DNA from: Bdellovibrionales bacterium
GTDB taxonomy: Bacteria > Bdellovibrionota > Bdellovibrionia > Bdellovibrionales > UBA1609
NCBI GenBank assembly: GCA_019637855.1
Contig: JAHBUX010000001.1
Coordinates: forward strand, 457,337 to 521,336
Length of the DNA stretch: 64,000 nt
Reading direction: 5' to 3'
Shown: positions 21,194 through 29,817 of the stretch, piece after piece
Position numbering within the stretch: position 1 is the stretch's first letter
How the letters are laid out: the number at the start of each line of letters is the position of its first letter
The notes under the pieces: generated by a model
Databases searched by the model: none
Seen by the model: the letters and a program-made list of their open reading frames with translations, nothing else
What the model was told of the DNA's origin: nothing
Translations under genes and position numbers: made by a program

Positions 21194-22837
21194 ATGAATC
21201 ACGGACGACTCTTGGGGGTGGTGACACTCCTGGCTGCATTTTCATTTGCAGCAAATGCAAAAGATTTTCCGGCAGTGCCTGGCGAATATGTTGTTAAGTT
21301 GAAGCCGACATCCGCTACAATGAGCGTATCTAGCCTGGCTGGCACCCTTGGTGGTGAAATCAAGCGCACCATTAACCAAGACGAGCGTCTGATCCTTATA
21401 CAACGTCCGATGGTTGAAACGCGCGCGACGGCGATTCAAACTCTCTCGCACAATGCAATGGTTGAGTATGCTGAGCCAAACTATATATATAGAGTCGTGG
21501 GCGGCGCACCCGATCTTCCCACGGATAGCCGTTTCAGCTCCCTCTGGGGTATGAAAAATACCGGCGGCAACTATGCCGGCGACGCTGGCACAATCACGGG
21601 CAAGGCCGGTATTGATATCGATGCCGAGCGTGCTTGGAAGATTGAGACTGGTTCGCGTGAAGTGATTGTCGGAGTGATCGATACCGGCGTGAACTATCGC
21701 AACCCTGATCTTGCCGCCAATATCTTTGTAAACGAAGCCGAGATGAACGGTCTGCCCGGCGTCGATGACGACGGCAACGGTTACATTGACGATGTGAATG
21801 GTTATGATTTTGCAAAAAAAGACGCCGACCCTATGGACGTCTACGGTCACGGCACGCACGTCGCAGGAACCATTGGTGCGATTCCGAATGCCGACGGTGT
21901 TGTTGGTGTGGCATGGAACGTTCGCATTCTGCCGATTCGCTTCCTGGGTGATGATGGCGGCGGCAGCTTGGCCGATGCGGTTAGCTCGATCGACTACGGC
22001 GTGAAGATGAAAGCGCACATCCTTAGCAACTCTTGGGGTGGCGGCGGTTTTTCGCAAGCCCTACAAGATTCTATTCAGCGTGCTCAAGATGCAGGCGTTT
22101 TGTTCGTCGCAGCGGCTGGTAATTCGTCGAATGACAATGATCGTTCACCCGAATATCCCGCTTCTTACCCGCTAAACAATGTGATCTCGGTGGCCGCAAT
22201 CGATCCTGCCGGAATGATGGCGGACTTTTCGAACTTTGGTAAAACTACAGTTCATCTCGCAGCTCCTGGCGTGAACGTGTTGAGCTACACGATGCGTGGA
22301 TTGGAAAGCTGGTCGGGAACCTCGATGGCTTGCCCGCACGTATCAGGCGTGGCCGCGTTGCTCCTGTCGCAAGATATGAGTCAGCCTTTCTCGACCATCA
22401 AAAACCGTTTGCTTGCTTCGGCGCGTACGGTTTCCACCATGCGCGGCCGTGTCGCGACTGGCGGGATGGTGAATGCTTACTACGCGTTGACCAATACCGT
22501 GGCGCCGATGGACCCGGATGATCCCTATAATTGGCAAAAAGACTCGCAATCGGCGAGCACAACTCACCCCTACGCTGCCAATACGAAACAGGAGTTCACA
22601 TTTAGCGTTCCCGGCGCCAAGCGCGTAGCTATCTACTTCAATAATTTCGACACCGAAGCTGGTTACGACAAAGTGACTTTCAAGGATGCGAGCGGCAAAA
22701 CCTACGGTACTTTGAGCGGTAAACTCGGCCAAACGTTTAGCCCGCCGATAGAAGGCGACACAGTGATCATCAGCTTTAGCTCCGATGATTCGGTACAATC
22801 TTACGGTTTCGAAGTGGGCGGCGTCGCCTACCAGTAA
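21194..22837 (+). CDS. secreted subtilisin-like serine protease
   Basis: 547 residues. Signal peptide (MNHGRLLGVVTLLAAFSFAANA), an I9-type inhibitor propeptide (EYVVKLKPTSATMS..., about 25-110), then the S8 catalytic domain. Its triad is Asp in VGVIDTGVN, His in HGTHVAGT and Ser in GTSMACPHVSG, with the oxyanion Asn in AAGNSSND. The last about 110 residues form a beta-rich domain (KRVAIYFNNFDTEAGYDKVTF) resembling a CUB-like module. The start is the ATG at 21194, just after a G-rich run; upstream in-frame ATGs give no signal peptide. A degradative exoenzyme fits a predatory or scavenging lifestyle. Confidence 0.92.
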   Translation: MNHGRLLGVVTLLAAFSFAANAKDFPAVPGEYVVKLKPTSATMSVSSLAGTLGGEIKRTINQDERLILIQRPMVETRATAIQTLSHNAMVEYAEPNYIYRVVGGAPDLPTDSRFSSLWGMKNTGGNYAGDAGTITGKAGIDIDAERAWKIETGSREVIVGVIDTGVNYRNPDLAANIFVNEAEMNGLPGVDDDGNGYIDDVNGYDFAKKDADPMDVYGHGTHVAGTIGAIPNADGVVGVAWNVRILPIRFLGDDGGGSLADAVSSIDYGVKMKAHILSNSWGGGGFSQALQDSIQRAQDAGVLFVAAAGNSSNDNDRSPEYPASYPLNNVISVAAIDPAGMMADFSNFGKTTVHLAAPGVNVLSYTMRGLESWSGTSMACPHVSGVAALLLSQDMSQPFSTIKNRLLASARTVSTMRGRVATGGMVNAYYALTNTVAPMDPDDPYNWQKDSQSASTTHPYAANTKQEFTFSVPGAKRVAIYFNNFDTEAGYDKVTFKDASGKTYGTLSGKLGQTFSPPIEGDTVIISFSSDDSVQSYGFEVGGVAYQ

Positions 22838-22872
22838 CGATGAGACTTGGTCAGTGAACGTGTTTCCCTTGA

Positions 22873-22899
22873 AAACCCCCGTACCCACGGGGGTTTTTT
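22873..22899. terminator. bidirectional intrinsic terminator
   Basis: CCCCCGT and ACGGGGG form a 7-pair GC stem with an ACCC loop, flanked by A4 on the left and T6 on the right. It can stop both the protease transcript and the convergent hydrolase transcript, whose TAA stop lies in the T tract. Confidence 0.9.
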
Positions 22900-23776
22900 A
22901 TTTCTGAAGGCTGGCGAGAAAGCGCTCAATCTTCAAGTTCACCAACTCGGGCATGTCCAGCTGTGTGCAGTGCGATCCATAGGGCACGCTAAAGAGTTCA
23001 GACCCTTTGATTAAGTGGTGCATCTCTTCCTGATGCTTTGCCGGCGTTACGGAGTCTTGTTTGCCCGCGATAATGATCGTTGGCACATCAATGCGCTCAA
23101 GCACCGGGCGACCATCATAGTGCAGCATAGATTCGAACAATTGAATAAAGGCATTGAGATCCATTGAAGCGATCCCACGGGCGTAGATTTCAATATCCTT
23201 CAATGACGTCAGCTGCAGATTGAACCCGCCGGCCAAAGCGCTGAGCTGAATGGCGAGGGGCGATTGAATGCCGGTTTTCCACAGAAAGCCCAATGTCTCG
23301 GGCAACATTTGATAGCCGGATTTGAACAGTTGGAAGGCGGAGGACGTAAGATCAGGGCTGCCGAACATTCCATGCAGAGGGTTTTCGACGAACCCATTCA
23401 CAAAAACCAAGCTGTGGGCGAACTCGGGGTACAAGTCATAGTGACGCGCCAGCATCTGCACGCCAAATGAATGACCCCATAAACTGGCTTTTTGAATCTC
23501 CAGGTGATCCATCAAGCCTTTGAGGTCTTGTGCCATCGCATCGATACTGAGATGCTCGCGGTTTTCGGGAATCTCAGAGCGATGATGGGCGCGGTAGTCG
23601 TAGGCAATGACCTTGTAGTGCTGGGCGAAGTGCTTTATTTGCGGGCGCCAATGGTTAACCAAACAACCGATGCCGTAGTTAAGGACGATAGGAAAACCTT
23701 CGCCGCGCACTTCATAGTAGATCCGGGTTCCGTCAAAGCTGCGGAATGTGCCGGTCTGTTTTGGAACAAGGTTCAT
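22898..23776 (-). CDS. alpha/beta-hydrolase
   Basis: 292 residues. Alpha/beta-hydrolase fold with nucleophile elbow GHSFG (Ser103), a likely acid in AGKQDSVTP (about 240) and the catalytic His in YGSHCTQLD (about 270). The N-terminal strand pair RSFDGTRIYYEVRG is typical of the haloperoxidase/epoxide-hydrolase-like clan. No signal peptide, so cytoplasmic; substrate unknown (ester, lactone or similar). The start overlaps the FHA gene stop by 4 bases, so the two are translationally coupled. Confidence 0.88.
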   Translation of the reverse strand: MNLVPKQTGTFRSFDGTRIYYEVRGEGFPIVLNYGIGCLVNHWRPQIKHFAQHYKVIAYDYRAHHRSEIPENREHLSIDAMAQDLKGLMDHLEIQKASLWGHSFGVQMLARHYDLYPEFAHSLVFVNGFVENPLHGMFGSPDLTSSAFQLFKSGYQMLPETLGFLWKTGIQSPLAIQLSALAGGFNLQLTSLKDIEIYARGIASMDLNAFIQLFESMLHYDGRPVLERIDVPTIIIAGKQDSVTPAKHQEEMHHLIKGSELFSVPYGSHCTQLDMPELVNLKIERFLASLQK

Positions 23777-24513
23777 TCGACAAAATCCACTTCGATGAGA
23801 GTTTCATTGATCTTGATGGTATCTCCCATACGAAGCAGTTCGTTGTCTATCTCTTGCCCGTTCAGTTTGACGATCTGTGGATGTTGAGTCTTAAACAAGA
23901 GCCCTTGCGGCGTGGGATGGATTTCAAAACACACTTCGGGAGCACCCGGCTCCCAAATCGGTAGGTCAAGTGCGACGGGGCCGATACGGCGTGGCCCGTA
24001 TCCCAAAATCCATTTTGAGTTGGTTTGTACACCACGCACGAATTCTAAAATCAGTCCTGGTTCAAGGGGTGCCAGTGCGCTCTCTTTGTTTTTAAATTTG
24101 GCGGCGTTGGTTTCTAGAAACTGCCACAGGATTTCGTGCCAGTAGCGCGCCTTTTTCTTCTCTTTCTTGGCTTCCACAAAACCGGGATCGGCCCCCGCGG
24201 CCTTGGGGGTTTCGGGGGCCTCCGCCACCTCGAAGCCACTTTCGCCGATATGAAAAATAGCGCCGGCTACAAGCTCTAGGCTGTCGATTCGGTCGCCCTG
24301 TGCGTTGCGCACGCCATTTTTGGAATTATTGTCCAAAACCCGCCAAGGCCCATCGGCGTTGGTGATCCGGGCGTGCACCGAGGACACCTTAGGATCGTTT
24401 AAATTGATTGTGGCGTCCTGGCGGCCAATAATCATCTCTCCCCGGACGGCAAAACTCTGTCCCTGGAGAGGTCCGCTGAACGCCTTTAAAATCAACCCCA
24501 TGGGCCAAATCAT
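23773..24513 (-). CDS. FHA-domain protein
   Basis: 246 residues. N-terminal forkhead-associated domain (about 8-95) with the phosphothreonine-binding signature: MIIGRQDATINL, SSVHARI and DNNSKNGVR. A Lys/Glu-rich linker follows (about 100-130). The C-terminal region (about 165-246) looks like a second, degenerate FHA beta-sandwich (LLFKTQHPQIVKLNGQEI, LLRMGDTIKINETL). FHA proteins read Ser/Thr phosphorylation or organise secretion machines; no kinase is nearby. The start could also be Met5 (24501). Divergent from rpsF. Confidence 0.87.
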   Translation of the reverse strand: MIWPMGLILKAFSGPLQGQSFAVRGEMIIGRQDATINLNDPKVSSVHARITNADGPWRVLDNNSKNGVRNAQGDRIDSLELVAGAIFHIGESGFEVAEAPETPKAAGADPGFVEAKKEKKKARYWHEILWQFLETNAAKFKNKESALAPLEPGLILEFVRGVQTNSKWILGYGPRRIGPVALDLPIWEPGAPEVCFEIHPTPQGLLFKTQHPQIVKLNGQEIDNELLRMGDTIKINETLIEVDFVE

Positions 24514-24598
24514 CCCATGTTGTGGGGGTTAAGAGAAAGTCCGGCTTTCGCTTGTCGACCTCTGGAGGGCGTGTTAAACGCATGTGTTTTCAACATTA

Positions 24599-24642
24599 AT
24601 CCTTGCTCCGGACCTAAAGGCTGGGGCTTAACCCGAAAGGAT
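24599..24642 (+). promoter_or_regulatory. rpsF leader hairpin that would sequester the ribosome binding site
   Basis: ATCCTT (24599-24604) pairs with AAGGAT (24637-24642), which contains the rpsF Shine-Dalgarno AAGGA. Inside lies a second small stem GGG/CCC (24624-24626 with 24632-24634, loop CTTAA) and a CCGGACC segment. A CCG-bearing bulged stem before rpsF recalls the S6:S18-binding leader known in many bacteria. Structure read by eye; function inferred. Confidence 0.45.
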
Positions 24643-24648
24643 GTCTGA

Positions 24649-25095
24649 ATGGCTGGATCCAGCTCTAAAGTACGTCGTAAATATGAACTCGTGGTGATCT
24701 TGCACCCCGATGCCACTGAAGAAGAGCAAAAGGCTTTCTTCAAAAAGAACCGTGAGATTCTCGCGACCTTCGACGGCACGATTCATCACCTCGATACCTG
24801 GGGCAAGCGTAAGCTCGGTAACCCGATCGATCGCATCGCCCGCGGCAACTACTTTCACATGACCTTTGAAGCTACTGGCGGCGCTGTCGCTGAGCTTGAG
24901 CGCACTATGCGCATCAACGATCGCGTTTTGCGTTTCCAGCACACGCGTCTTGATGACCGCATCAGCCTCACCAAGTTCGTGGAAAAGTTCAAAGAAGCTT
25001 TGGTCGAGACTGCTAATCGCGAACGCGAACGCGAAATCAAAAACCAACAGCGCAAAGCGATGCGCGCTGAAGGCATGCGCAGAGACCGGGCCTAA
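24649..25095 (+). CDS. rpsF: 30S ribosomal protein S6
   Basis: 148 residues, longer than the roughly 95-135 usual for the family. Core matches S6: RRKYELVVILHPDA, TWGKRKLGNPIDRIARGNYFHMTFEA and LRFQHTRLDD. The C-terminal about 40 residues are highly charged (NREREREIKNQQRKAMR) and probably disordered. S6 normally pairs with S18 on the 30S platform, but no rpsR follows. First gene of an rpsF-DUF2232-rplI unit. Confidence 0.96.
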   Translation: MAGSSSKVRRKYELVVILHPDATEEEQKAFFKKNREILATFDGTIHHLDTWGKRKLGNPIDRIARGNYFHMTFEATGGAVAELERTMRINDRVLRFQHTRLDDRISLTKFVEKFKEALVETANREREREIKNQQRKAMRAEGMRRDRA

Positions 25096-25101
25096 TTACG
25101 C

Positions 25102-25986
25102 ATGAGCAACTTTGCCCGTTTCGCATTCTTAACCGTCTGGGCCGTCTTTATGACTGCCTTGACGTATGTCTTTGGGGCTCCGCCCTTTAAGATTCTGCGT
25201 GCGAAACTGGGGCGAGTCGGCTTCTGGGCTTTGGGTACGATCCTCGCGATCGCGGCCACAGCCTATCAGCCGATGTTTGGCGTAATGATGACCAGCCTGA
25301 TCGTTTTGATTGGCGTGTTTGGCGAGATGGAAGAGGACGGTTTCGGTTTTGCGGTCAGCGCCGGTTTCACGCTGTTGATCTGCAGCTTGCTGAGTTCCGC
25401 TGCTTTTGCCATCTGGGTTTCTAAAGCCGGCGCAAAGTGGTCGTCACTGATTGTGACGGGCATTGAAACGGCTTTCAAACCCGTGCTGGAGCTAAACCCG
25501 GGCGTGGAGATCAATTACTATGATCTCATGCTGCAACTGCCGTCGGTGATCCTGGCGTTTTGGATGGGTGCGATTTATCTAGCTGTGGTGCTAGAGCCCC
25601 GCCTGAATGGTGGAGAGCCAGCAAGTCCGCGCAGTGCTGCGACCCGTACTCAGTTATTCGAATACCGCTTGCCCGATCCGGTGGTGTGGCTGTTTACGGC
25701 CGCGTTGCTTGGTTCGTTCGGGGGTTTTGGACCGGTTTGGCTTGAGGCCATTGCACGCAACGTTTTGACAGTGACAGTGATGTTGTTCTTCTTCCAGGGG
25801 ATCAGCGTGGCCATTCGGTTTTTCGAAACCATGCGGGCCCACTGGTTTTGGCAGACGCTGATCATGGTGGTCTTGGTTGTTCAGTTATGGCCTTTGGTGA
25901 TTTTACTTGGCCTTCTGGATTTCTGGTTGGATTTCCGCACCCGCTTATCGAAGCGCGCGGAGCAGTTTAAAAGTGATGAAGTTTAA
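25102..25986 (+). CDS. DUF2232 (YybS-like) multipass membrane protein
   Basis: 294 residues with about eight hydrophobic helices and the family-like C-terminal segment [13 protein letters not shown] ... [18 protein letters not shown]2232 proteins are often found between rpsF/rpsR and rplI, as here. The role is unsettled; transport or envelope maintenance has been proposed. Starts 6 bases after rpsF and ends 23 bases before rplI. Confidence 0.85.
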   Translation: MSNFARFAFLTVWAVFMTALTYVFGAPPFKILRAKLGRVGFWALGTILAIAATAYQPMFGVMMTSLIVLIGVFGEMEEDGFGFAVSAGFTLLICSLLSSAAFAIWVSKAGAKWSSLIVTGIETAFKPVLELNPGVEINYYDLMLQLPSVILAFWMGAIYLAVVLEPRLNGGEPASPRSAATRTQLFEYRLPDPVVWLFTAALLGSFGGFGPVWLEAIARNVLTVTVMLFFFQGISVAIRFFETMRAHWFWQTLIMVVLVVQLWPLVILLGLLDFWLDFRTRLSKRAEQFKSDEV

Positions 25987-26009
25987 AATTTTTAAGTGAG
26001 AGGTTAGTT

Positions 26010-26456
26010 ATGAAAGTAATTCTGCAAAAAGACGTTAAAGATCTCGGCAAGATCGGCGATATGGTCAACGTGAAGACGGGCTTTGCTCGCAACTTCTTGT
26101 TCCCGCGCCAACTGGCCGTGTTGGCCACTGAAGAGAAGCAGACTGAATATGCCCACTTGAAAAAAGTGGCTGATATTCAGAGAAAGAAAGCTTTGGCTGG
26201 TCGCCAGGAGCTCATCGGCAAGTTGAAGGGCACGACCTTGAATTTCCGTTTAGAAGCGGCTGCGGACTCGGAAAAGCTTTTTGGCTCGGTGACCACAATG
26301 GACATCTCCAAACAGCTTGAGCAAAACGGGTTCTCTGTGGATAAACGCGACATCCACTTGGAAGAGCAAATCAAAGTTTTGGGCCAACACAAGGCCATCA
26401 TCCGCTTAGGTGAAGGTTTGGAAGCCGAAGTCACCATCGTGGTGGACAAGACTTAA
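26010..26456 (+). CDS. rplI: 50S ribosomal protein L9
   Basis: 148 residues. N-terminal domain [32 protein letters not shown] matches L9, followed by the long connecting helix (about 41-75) and the C-terminal rRNA-binding domain ([14 protein letters not shown]). Binds 23S rRNA at the L1 stalk base. GAGAGGTTAGTT precedes the ATG. Followed by a strong terminator. Confidence 0.97.
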   Translation: MKVILQKDVKDLGKIGDMVNVKTGFARNFLFPRQLAVLATEEKQTEYAHLKKVADIQRKKALAGRQELIGKLKGTTLNFRLEAAADSEKLFGSVTTMDISKQLEQNGFSVDKRDIHLEEQIKVLGQHKAIIRLGEGLEAEVTIVVDKT

Positions 26457-26479
26457 TCGCTATTTACAATTTGATACGA

Positions 26480-26509
26480 AAAAGGCCGCGATAGCGGCCT
26501 TTTCTTTTT
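26480..26509 (+). terminator. intrinsic terminator after rplI
   Basis: AAAAGGCCGC and GCGGCCTTTT form a perfect 10-pair stem with loop GATA, followed by CTTTTT. Ends the rpsF-rplI operon; the flanking A/T pairs could also work for the convergent gene at 26541. Confidence 0.92.
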
Positions 26510-26540
26510 GTGCGCCGAGGTTCGCCCGTACTAGGGCGCT

Positions 26541-26735
26541 TTAGCCGGCGGAGTCTTTGGCTTCGCAGAGGGCATCTTGCAGATATGTTGCGAGGACTTC
26601 GCGAATATCATCAAGAGTGATGTTGGCAGGGTCTAAGCCTTTGGCGCGGATCACGCGATCCATTTCTTTTTCGAGCGAGTCGCCAGGTAGACCTGTGGCC
26701 TCGATAATCGTGCGGAGCAATCCTGTTCCGTCCAT
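26541..26735 (-). CDS. small acidic protein of unknown function, 64 residues
   Basis: ATG preceded by AAGGAGGGGTT, a near-perfect ribosome binding site. Acidic and helical (LLRTIIEATGLP, LEKEMDRVIRAKGLDP, TLDDIREVLATYLQDAL), without signal or membrane segments. The heptad-like spacing suggests a small helical bundle or dimeric adaptor. No family recognised with confidence. Convergent with rplI; 168 bases from a divergent exported-protein gene. Confidence 0.75.
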   Translation of the reverse strand: MDGTGLLRTIIEATGLPGDSLEKEMDRVIRAKGLDPANITLDDIREVLATYLQDALCEAKDSAG

Positions 26736-26902
26736 AACCCCTCCTTGGGTTTCACTTTCTTTGACAGCTTCATTCCAACAAAAAGGTTAGAAGATTGAAA
26801 GGCTTGAACGCCGGACCAGTCATTGGTCCGGCGCCACGCGCAGATCAGATTGCCGTCCATGAACACTTGCACTCTAATGTTTCCATCTGCTCAGGAGGGG
26901 AA

Positions 26903-27208
26903 ATGAAATTAGTTGCGCTTTTGATTCTATGTCTAAATTCGCTCAGCTCGTTTGCGGCAGTGGAGTTTGTAGGTCCTGGTTGGGGATATGGTCACGGAGA
27001 AAAACTGCAGGTCGATTCCATTGGTGTGTCCACTACTGAGACCGAAACTGTGCGCGTGGTTTTTAACTTTGAAGACGGTCGCCAAATGAAGCTCGATGGC
27101 GCGCATCTGGCTCTCGGACTCTCACTCTTGGACTATTCGGGTAAATGTTTGAAGTTCATTCCAGGCTATCAGTTTCGTTCGGTGAGCATCATCACCAAAT
27201 GTGACTGA
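26903..27208 (+). CDS. small exported protein, 101 residues
   Basis: Starts at ATG 26903 behind AGGAGGGGAA. Signal peptide MKLVALLILCLNSLSSFA, mature chain of about 83 residues that is beta-rich (VRVVFNFEDGRQMKLDGAHLAL) with two cysteines (in GKCLKF and TKCD) that could form a disulfide. Periplasmic or secreted; function unknown. Convergent with dnaB. Confidence 0.75.
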   Translation: MKLVALLILCLNSLSSFAAVEFVGPGWGYGHGEKLQVDSIGVSTTETETVRVVFNFEDGRQMKLDGAHLALGLSLLDYSGKCLKFIPGYQFRSVSIITKCD

Positions 27209-27232
27209 AGAAGGCGAGCCACCGCAAACACT

Positions 27233-28651
27233 CTAAGCGTTGCCCGCGCCCGGTGCAAAGTTCATGGGCTTGCCGCCGCGAATGGGAGTGGGTGGAGGAG
27301 TGTCAGGCATCGGCGCTTCGGGGCCCCCGCCGCGAATCAGATTGTCGAAGATACCGTACTCAGGAATCCAACGCAGTTTGACTGTATCGACCGGACCGTT
27401 ACGCTGTTTGCCGACAATGATTTCAGCCAGACCTTTGATCTCCGGATTGTCACGATCGTAATAGTCTTCACGATAGATCATCATGATCACGTCGGCGTCT
27501 TGCTCGATAGAGCCAGATTCACGTAAGTCGGAGAGCATCGGGCGTCTGTCGCTACGACCTTCCACCCCTCGGTTCAGCTGAGCGAGTGCAATCACAGGAA
27601 CCTGCAATTCCTTGGCGATCGATTTCAACAATTTTGAGATTTCAGATACTTCGCGTTCGCGAGATTCCGACTTTTGTTTCATCGACATCAACTGCAAGTA
27701 GTCGATCATGATCATATCCAGGCCGTGCTTGGCTTTGAGCCGGCGCACTTTGGCGCGAATATCAAAGGGCGAGATGCCCGAGGTATCGTCGATAAACAGC
27801 CCGGTTTCACTCATGGCCGCGGCGGTGTTGATCAAGCGCGGCCAAGCCTGGTCGTCGATTTTACCGATACGCAAATCGCCCAGGCGAATTTTGGCGCTAG
27901 AGGCGAGCATACGCACCATCACCTGCTCTTTACCCATCTCGACGGAGAAGTACGCGACTTTCTTTTTCTCTTTCATCGCGGCATGTAGGGCGATGTTCAG
28001 CGAGAACGCGGTCTTACCCATCGAGGGGCGCGCGGCGATGATGATCAGTTCGCCAGGATGAAAGCCTGCGGTCATTTCATCGAGTTCGTTAAAGCCGCTC
28101 GGAACACCCGTCACCATCATCTGGCTGGCGTAAAGACTTTCGATTTTCTCAAGACTTAGCTTCACCAGCTCGCTGGCATCGGTAAGACCCGAAGTGGCTT
28201 TGTTTTCCGCCAGTTGAAACACGCGCGCTTCCATCGCATCGAGGAACGCATCCATGTTTTCGAATTCTTGCGAATAGGCTTTCTCGACGAACTCTTGGCT
28301 GGATTGAATCACTTTGCGCAGGAGTGACTTTTCTTGCACGATCTTGGCGTAGGAAGCGATATTGGCCGTGGACGGCGTCATATCGATCATCTCTGCTAAG
28401 TAAACAGCCCCACCTAAGCTCTCGAGTTCACCGCGTTCGAGCAGTATATTGCTGACAGTGACGAGGTCAGACGGCATTTCGCGGCGATGCAGTTCACGAA
28501 TGGCCGCGTAAATTTTTTTGTGAGCAGGTTTATAGAAATCATCTTCGACCAAGAGCTCAGAGACTTCGTCCCAAGCTTCTTGCTCAAGCATCAACCCACC
28601 GAGAATCGATTTCTCGGCGTCAATGTTTTGCGGAGGCAAACGATTTTCCAT
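27233..28651 (-). CDS. dnaB: replicative DNA helicase
   Basis: 472 residues. N-terminal primase-binding domain (NIDAEKSILGGLMLEQEAW), then the RecA-like motor with Walker A ARPSMGKTAF (about 207-216), Walker B MIMIDYLQLM and the DnaB motif ALAQLNRGVEGR. The hexamer unwinds the fork and binds DnaG. C-terminus is Pro/Gly-rich. dnaB often follows rplI in bacteria; here it is inverted relative to it. GGGG precedes the ATG. Confidence 0.97.
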   Translation of the reverse strand: MENRLPPQNIDAEKSILGGLMLEQEAWDEVSELLVEDDFYKPAHKKIYAAIRELHRREMPSDLVTVSNILLERGELESLGGAVYLAEMIDMTPSTANIASYAKIVQEKSLLRKVIQSSQEFVEKAYSQEFENMDAFLDAMEARVFQLAENKATSGLTDASELVKLSLEKIESLYASQMMVTGVPSGFNELDEMTAGFHPGELIIIAARPSMGKTAFSLNIALHAAMKEKKKVAYFSVEMGKEQVMVRMLASSAKIRLGDLRIGKIDDQAWPRLINTAAAMSETGLFIDDTSGISPFDIRAKVRRLKAKHGLDMIMIDYLQLMSMKQKSESREREVSEISKLLKSIAKELQVPVIALAQLNRGVEGRSDRRPMLSDLRESGSIEQDADVIMMIYREDYYDRDNPEIKGLAEIIVGKQRNGPVDTVKLRWIPEYGIFDNLIRGGGPEAPMPDTPPPTPIRGGKPMNFAPGAGNA

Positions 28652-28727
28652 TGTCCCCTAGAATAGCTGCGGGTCATACCAGAGCTGTCCGTGCGATTGG
28701 CCCGCTGATGCCGTAGTCGATGATCTT

Positions 28728-29030
28728 TTAATTAATTTTATTTCTAACTCGGATCTTGTAACTATCAATCTTTTTCTTGAGGGTGTTGCGATTGATACCG
28801 AGCATCCTGGCCGTCTTCACCTGATTACCATTGTATACTCGAAGGGCCAACTCGATCAGAGGCTTTTCAACTTGCTCCAACACGATCTTATGCAGACCGT
28901 CCAATTCGACTTGGGCTTCTTGCTGTTGCTGAAAAAGAACTTCCAACTTGCTGCGGACGAGTTTCTCCAAGCTGACTGTTTGGAGATTTGCAACGAGAAG
29001 ATTATCTGAGCTGTTTGCGGTCGGAGTCAT
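28728..29030 (-). CDS. fis: Fis-family nucleoid / regulatory protein
   Basis: 100 residues, close to the 98 of E. coli Fis. The C-terminal half reads LHKIVLEQVEKPLIELAL then GNQVKTARMLGINRNTLKKKI, aligning along its length with Fis helices B-D. ATG at 29030 was chosen because AAGGA lies just upstream; a longer frame to 29117 would overlap queE. Fis bends DNA and organises promoters and supercoiling. In E. coli it sits with dusB; here it lies between dnaB and queE. A short NtrC-type DNA-binding fragment is the alternative, less likely at this size. Confidence 0.85.
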   Translation of the reverse strand: MTPTANSSDNLLVANLQTVSLEKLVRSKLEVLFQQQQEAQVELDGLHKIVLEQVEKPLIELALRVYNGNQVKTARMLGINRNTLKKKIDSYKIRVRNKIN

Positions 29031-29089
29031 TTGGTCCTTAGCCCCCTGATTTCCAAGAAGTAAGTTTCTAAAGTAAAAGCGCGTGGCCG

Positions 29090-29737
29090 TCAAACTCCGC
29101 GCGTGTCGGGAGACCAAATATATTTGTGTAGTTGCAATTGCAAGCGTGCTGCAGAGTGTGTCGACAGAATTTTCTCTGCCAACCAGCGTTCGCCAACGGA
29201 TTTAAATGATGGGCTGTATAAAACGTTTGATTTTTCGAAAAGATTATTTTGACGAGCGAAATTTTCTGACCATTCGAAATCTCGCTCCGAGCAAATCACA
29301 AATTTGTATTCAGTTAAGTGATCGGCGTATTGCAAGTTGCGTTCATCGAACGCCTTCGCTTCACCGCTGTCAGGAGTTTTTACGTCGATGATTTTTTTAA
29401 CGCGCGCATCTACTTTCGCACAGTCTTTGTCACCGCTGGTTTCTAACGACACGTTCAAACCGGCATCGCATAAACGGCGCATAAGTTCATAAATCCCCGG
29501 TTGCAACAAGGGCTCACCACCGGTTACGCACACGTACTGTGCGGGATAACCGCGCACAGCTTGCACCACGTCCTCAATGCTCAAGCGTTCGCCTTGATGA
29601 TATGCATAGGTCGTGTCGCAGTACGTGCAGCGCAAATGACAACCTGACGTGCGCACGAATACGGTCGGGTATCCCGACCAGGACGACTCACCTTGAATGC
29701 TAAAGAAGATCTCATTGATCTTGAGCGCGTTATCCAT
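29090..29737 (-). CDS. queE: 7-carboxy-7-deazaguanine synthase
   Basis: 215-residue radical SAM enzyme of the queuosine / 7-deazapurine pathway. Cluster motif CHLRCTYC (CxxxCxxC), preceded by INEIFFSIQGESSWSGYPTVFVR and followed by VTGGEPLLQ, all standard for QueE. ATG at 29737 gives the expected N-terminus MDNALKINEIF. Other queuosine genes are not in the window. Divergent from ftsK. Confidence 0.95.
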   Translation of the reverse strand: MDNALKINEIFFSIQGESSWSGYPTVFVRTSGCHLRCTYCDTTYAYHQGERLSIEDVVQAVRGYPAQYVCVTGGEPLLQPGIYELMRRLCDAGLNVSLETSGDKDCAKVDARVKKIIDVKTPDSGEAKAFDERNLQYADHLTEYKFVICSERDFEWSENFARQNNLFEKSNVLYSPSFKSVGERWLAEKILSTHSAARLQLQLHKYIWSPDTRGV

Positions 29738-29817
29738 ACGTAGGGCCAAAGCTCTACTACAGCCCAGTCGGGAAATCCAGACTTTCAATCCCGATACCCC
29801 TCCCATAAACTGTTGTA

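Noticed and set aside
21242-22057. 271-codon minus-strand frame opposite the subtilisin gene
   Set aside because: It lies wholly opposite catalytic-domain codons; no recognisable protein or start site.
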